The notes beneath the pieces were generated by a model. It had not been told where the DNA came from. It did not search any database and saw only the letters and a program-made list of their open reading frames with translations. Source: Armillaria gallica (lineage: Eukaryota > Basidiomycota > Agaricomycetes > Agaricales > Physalacriaceae). From it: 64,000 nt of DNA. The stretch lies in assembly GCA_037576215.1 (NCBI GenBank), contig JBANDB010000005.1, positions 2,914,001 through 2,978,000 of the forward strand. The letters are read 5' to 3'. A program made the position numbers and the translations under genes. This document shows, in pieces, positions 61,217-64,000 of this stretch. Numbering within the stretch: the stretch's first letter is position 1; each line of letters starts with the position of its first letter.

Positions 61217-61918
61217 TAGCGTATGTCAAACTCCCTTAGCCAACCATAAACTGGCCTTATCCAATCCCAGTGTTGCTTCCCCACCCAAAGAAGTGCATTA
61301 GCTTTAGGAATTGGTAGACATAATGTGGACATGTGGTATAAAAAATATCTATATTCTCCAGCGCTCTATTGACCTGTACTATGAAGCTGTGAAAGTCCAA
61401 TCTGCAAGAATTGGTCAAAGCTTGTCGAAATCTGATAAATTAAACACTGCATAGAAGTGCTATTGTTTCACAACAAATCTGTAATTGATTGAAATTGTAC
61501 TTTGTCGTAAAATGGGGGATCAATTCATTCCCAGTATATACATGCATGGTGTCGAGCCAATAGTATTGCGCTTGGCTGATGTTACGATTTTTCTGCATAT
61601 CTTATCTTATCACACCAGTGCTTATCTTATCGCATCTTATCAGAGTGCTAAGACAGCATCTCAGCATGGACACAACTCTATCAAATGACTTTCATATGGT
61701 TACTATGGCATTCAGCCTTCTTGTTGTTTTTCTTGTTTCACACATGGATACTGTACAATTCCCTTCTATTTTTAGTAACAGACTTTTTGTATATAAGTAG
61801 TGTAGCTCTCGCTGTATATTCCCCAGCTTCGAGCTATAAGTTTATCTATACCAATCTCTCTCCAAGCCTAATGCTTAGTTGCTTAAGTCTCCCTAAATCA
61901 TAGTCCCGCTGATATGCT
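61217..61918 (+). repeat. Possible Ty1/copia-type LTR with primer-binding site
   Basis: The interval starts TGTAGCG, has a TATA-like TGTATATAAGTAG near 61786, and is followed at about 61919 by TTGGTATCAGGCT. That resembles the complement of the initiator methionine tRNA 3' end used as primer site by many copia elements. The LTR 3' edge lacks a clear CA. No gag or pol follows before the window ends, so the call rests on these signals alone. Confidence 0.35.
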
Positions 61919-63593
61919 TGGTATCAGGCTACCCATAGATTTTGCAATTTTCTATCAAATAGCACAGTCTACAAGTGGTACAGGAAGCTATAGTGAAGGC
62001 TTTACACTGATAGCTAGTATACTACATAAGATAGTGAGCAATGCAGTATCAGAACAGATTTAGAAGCAACATCTAGAAGAGTTAACTCTATAAGCCTTCA
62101 ATACTGAATGCTATTCCCTGCCCAAAACAAGACTATTTACAGTCGACACCAAGAGACACATCGAGATGAGTTACAAAACACAAAGCAGAACACAGAAGGA
62201 CTAGATTAATTGTCATCTCGACGACTTGAATGAACCTAGAAAAGAATTGCTAAGTCCACAACAATTCACACAGTGAAATGAACTTAGTCTAGAACATGAC
62301 TAAACCTGGAATAACCAAATAACCGACACTTGGTGCTGAGATAGATAACTAAGATCACGCACTGATCGAAGCAATACAATCTTGGTCCGATGATTGATCA
62401 TGATCAGTGGTTACATCCTCGAAATACCATGCAAGCCATAGTATTGAATAGGAATCCACGTGGCAAGGCATGAAGGAAGAGTAAGGAGTTCCTGTGGACC
62501 ATTAGGGCACTCCTCAGCAATAGAATGACCGTTAGCCATTCTGTCCAACTGAATAGAAACCTTGGAATGGTGCAATCCTTATAAATTAATTACTCATCGT
62601 TTGTATTGATACCCAAAGCTCATATCATAATTACTTTTAGATACAAGCTCCTATACCTAGGCTAGAAATCATATAAATTAGCAGTGACTAGATGCATAAC
62701 AGCAGGAAAGCATTCCCCCATGTTTGTGCTAGTAGCCTTATAGCTACCTAATCAATCACTGGTTTTATTGCATATCCTCAACTGAAGTGAATTAAGTTTA
62801 CCAAGTCAACCCTAAAAGGGCAGCTATAAGTAATCTAGAAGAACTAAGTAGGAAGAAGAGTCGTCCCTGCATTTGTGCCTTGCTAGTTAATTGAACTGCT
62901 CCACATACAAAGGCCTCATGCTCCCTCACTGACTAAAGTGATCTAGATGTGCTAAGTCGACCACAGATTGAAGACATTGCCTAGTTGAAGTGAAATAAGC
63001 CCTAGAATGCTTTAAGTTTGAACAGTTGACAAGTCTGTGTACTCTTTGCAAGTCTTGTACTTGAAGCCAGGACCTGTGTGCTCTTTGTAGAGTCTGTGTA
63101 CTCTTTGTAGAACTTTGGTTCTTTGTTGCAAGTGCGTGTGCTTGTGTTGTAATCGAGTCCATGTACTCCAGAGCAAATTACGCTCTTTGTAGACCTCTAG
63201 GTCTTTGATTGTTCGATTGTTAAAAGCTCCCCTAGTTAAGCCTTACCAGCTATTCTAGACAAAGTTGTTTCGAGTCTAAACCACTCAAATTATACCTTAC
63301 AAAACCCCCACGTCCATATACCTTGCTGTCGCGATTAGTGTATCTCATGTAAACACTTCTAGATTTGAATCAAAGTTGTTTTGAAGCAAACCCAATTGAT
63401 TATCAATATCTAAGTATGCCACAAGTGCTTCTGCCATACTCACCCTCGAACTTAAACATTGGTGATAGTGTGTGTGTGTGTGTGATTTAGTATTTAGATT
63501 GATGATCTAGCCACTTTGTTGCATTTACACACTGCCCGTTACCGAGCACATCACCGCCTCAGGCTATACTGACAATTGTCTGAAGTGTGAGAC
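61919..63593. other. Stretch without a recognisable gene
   Basis: No frame above 80 codons. Between about 63040 and 63200 the motif GTGTACTCTTTG and variants recur at short intervals. A (GT)8 microsatellite lies near 63467-63483. Confidence 0.4.
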
Positions 63594-64000
63594 ATGTCTT
63601 TAGCCACGAGCATGACATTGATCATGCGAGGTTCAGGTCTAACAGTTAGCTCGAAGCTTTCTACCTCTCCTTCTATGCTAGCCACGAAGGAACCATATGC
63701 AGCAAACCCCCGACTTTTTGAAAAACATGATGATCGCCATAGGAGCCACCCTAGGAGTGGTGGTACTCACTTTCCTCCTTACCCTCCTCATCACCCTCAC
63801 CTGGGGAGATGACATCCAAAGCTTCCTGTGCCAAAGAAGCATACTAGTACCAATATAACCACCCCAACCAATTCCCCACCACTATGTCCTCCCCTACCAG
63901 ACCGAACAACCAGCCTTGGCCAGGATGGGTATAGCACCCTACCCTATGACAGCAGACTTTTATGCCAGCCGAAGGAGGTCCATGACTACTGTACTCACCC
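63594..64000 (+). other. Possible 5' part of a gene running off the window
   Basis: A 72-codon frame from 63594 is Ser/Thr-rich then His/Pro-rich. An overlapping frame starting near 63703 encodes about 50 residues with one strongly hydrophobic segment (MIAIGATLGVVVLTFLLTLL, about 63730-63790). Which frame, if any, is used cannot be decided here. Confidence 0.2.

Overview
The window looks like nuclear DNA of a filamentous basidiomycete, most likely an Agaricomycete. The evidence is: genes split by many 45-60 nt introns with GTRNGT donors; a Plavaka-type transposase and a DUF6532-type gene, both typical of that group; a HeLo-like/NACHT/ankyrin STAND receptor; and a chromovirus, hAT elements and MITEs. 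There are no bacterial operons, ribosomal RNA genes or CRISPR arrays. Most of the window is transposable-element debris. Only one gene reads through from start to stop without damage.

Layout. 1-10.5 kb is CpG-poor and decayed: one arm (2.1-3.8 kb) of a 1.7 kb inverted repeat, an unrecognised Ser/Pro-rich ORF (3.9-4.6 kb), and the wreck of a Ty3/gypsy chromovirus (5.3-7.7 kb). 10.5-17 kb is a Plavaka-type DNA transposon on the minus strand. Its 3' tail is the second, CpG-richer arm of the inverted repeat, and a 1.7 kb solo-LTR-like repeat interrupts its transposase. 17.4-19.5 kb is a ten-exon DUF6532-type gene with one in-frame TGA. 19.8-23.5 kb holds a 158-bp tandem array, a 177-bp Tc1/mariner-like MITE and a second copy of the 1.7-1.8 kb LTR-like repeat. 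25.4-26.9 kb is a decayed gene of unknown family.

28.9-33.0 kb (minus strand) is the centrepiece: a complete six-exon STAND/NLR-type receptor. My splice model gives exactly 1278 codons, with a HeLo-like N-terminal domain, a NACHT NTPase, and 14 nearly identical 34-residue ankyrin repeats plus a truncated fifteenth. 34.8-49.5 kb is CpG-rich and consists of two diverged tandem copies of one segment. Copy 1 carries an internal 2.2 kb tandem duplication. Copy 2 carries a 1,125-bp TIR element with a target-site duplication. 52.2-59.9 kb is a further, decayed, reversed copy of part of that segment, split by a 6,977-bp hAT transposon with TIRs and a perfect 8-bp target-site duplication. A 496-bp MITE lies within the hAT transposase. 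60.7-61.1 kb is a 116-bp tandem array, and 61.2-61.9 kb is a possible Ty1/copia LTR.

Common thread. In the transposon relics most recognisable premature stops I checked are TGA where a conserved arginine is expected, as expected from CGA to TGA deamination at methylated CpG. The same footprint appears inside the intact receptor: one repeat position reads Arg, Cys, His or Tyr through CGT, TGT, CAT and TAT, which is every product of deaminating that CpG on either strand. The receptor may therefore be diversified by the process that erodes the neighbouring transposons. All identities come from reading the sequence; no database search was possible.
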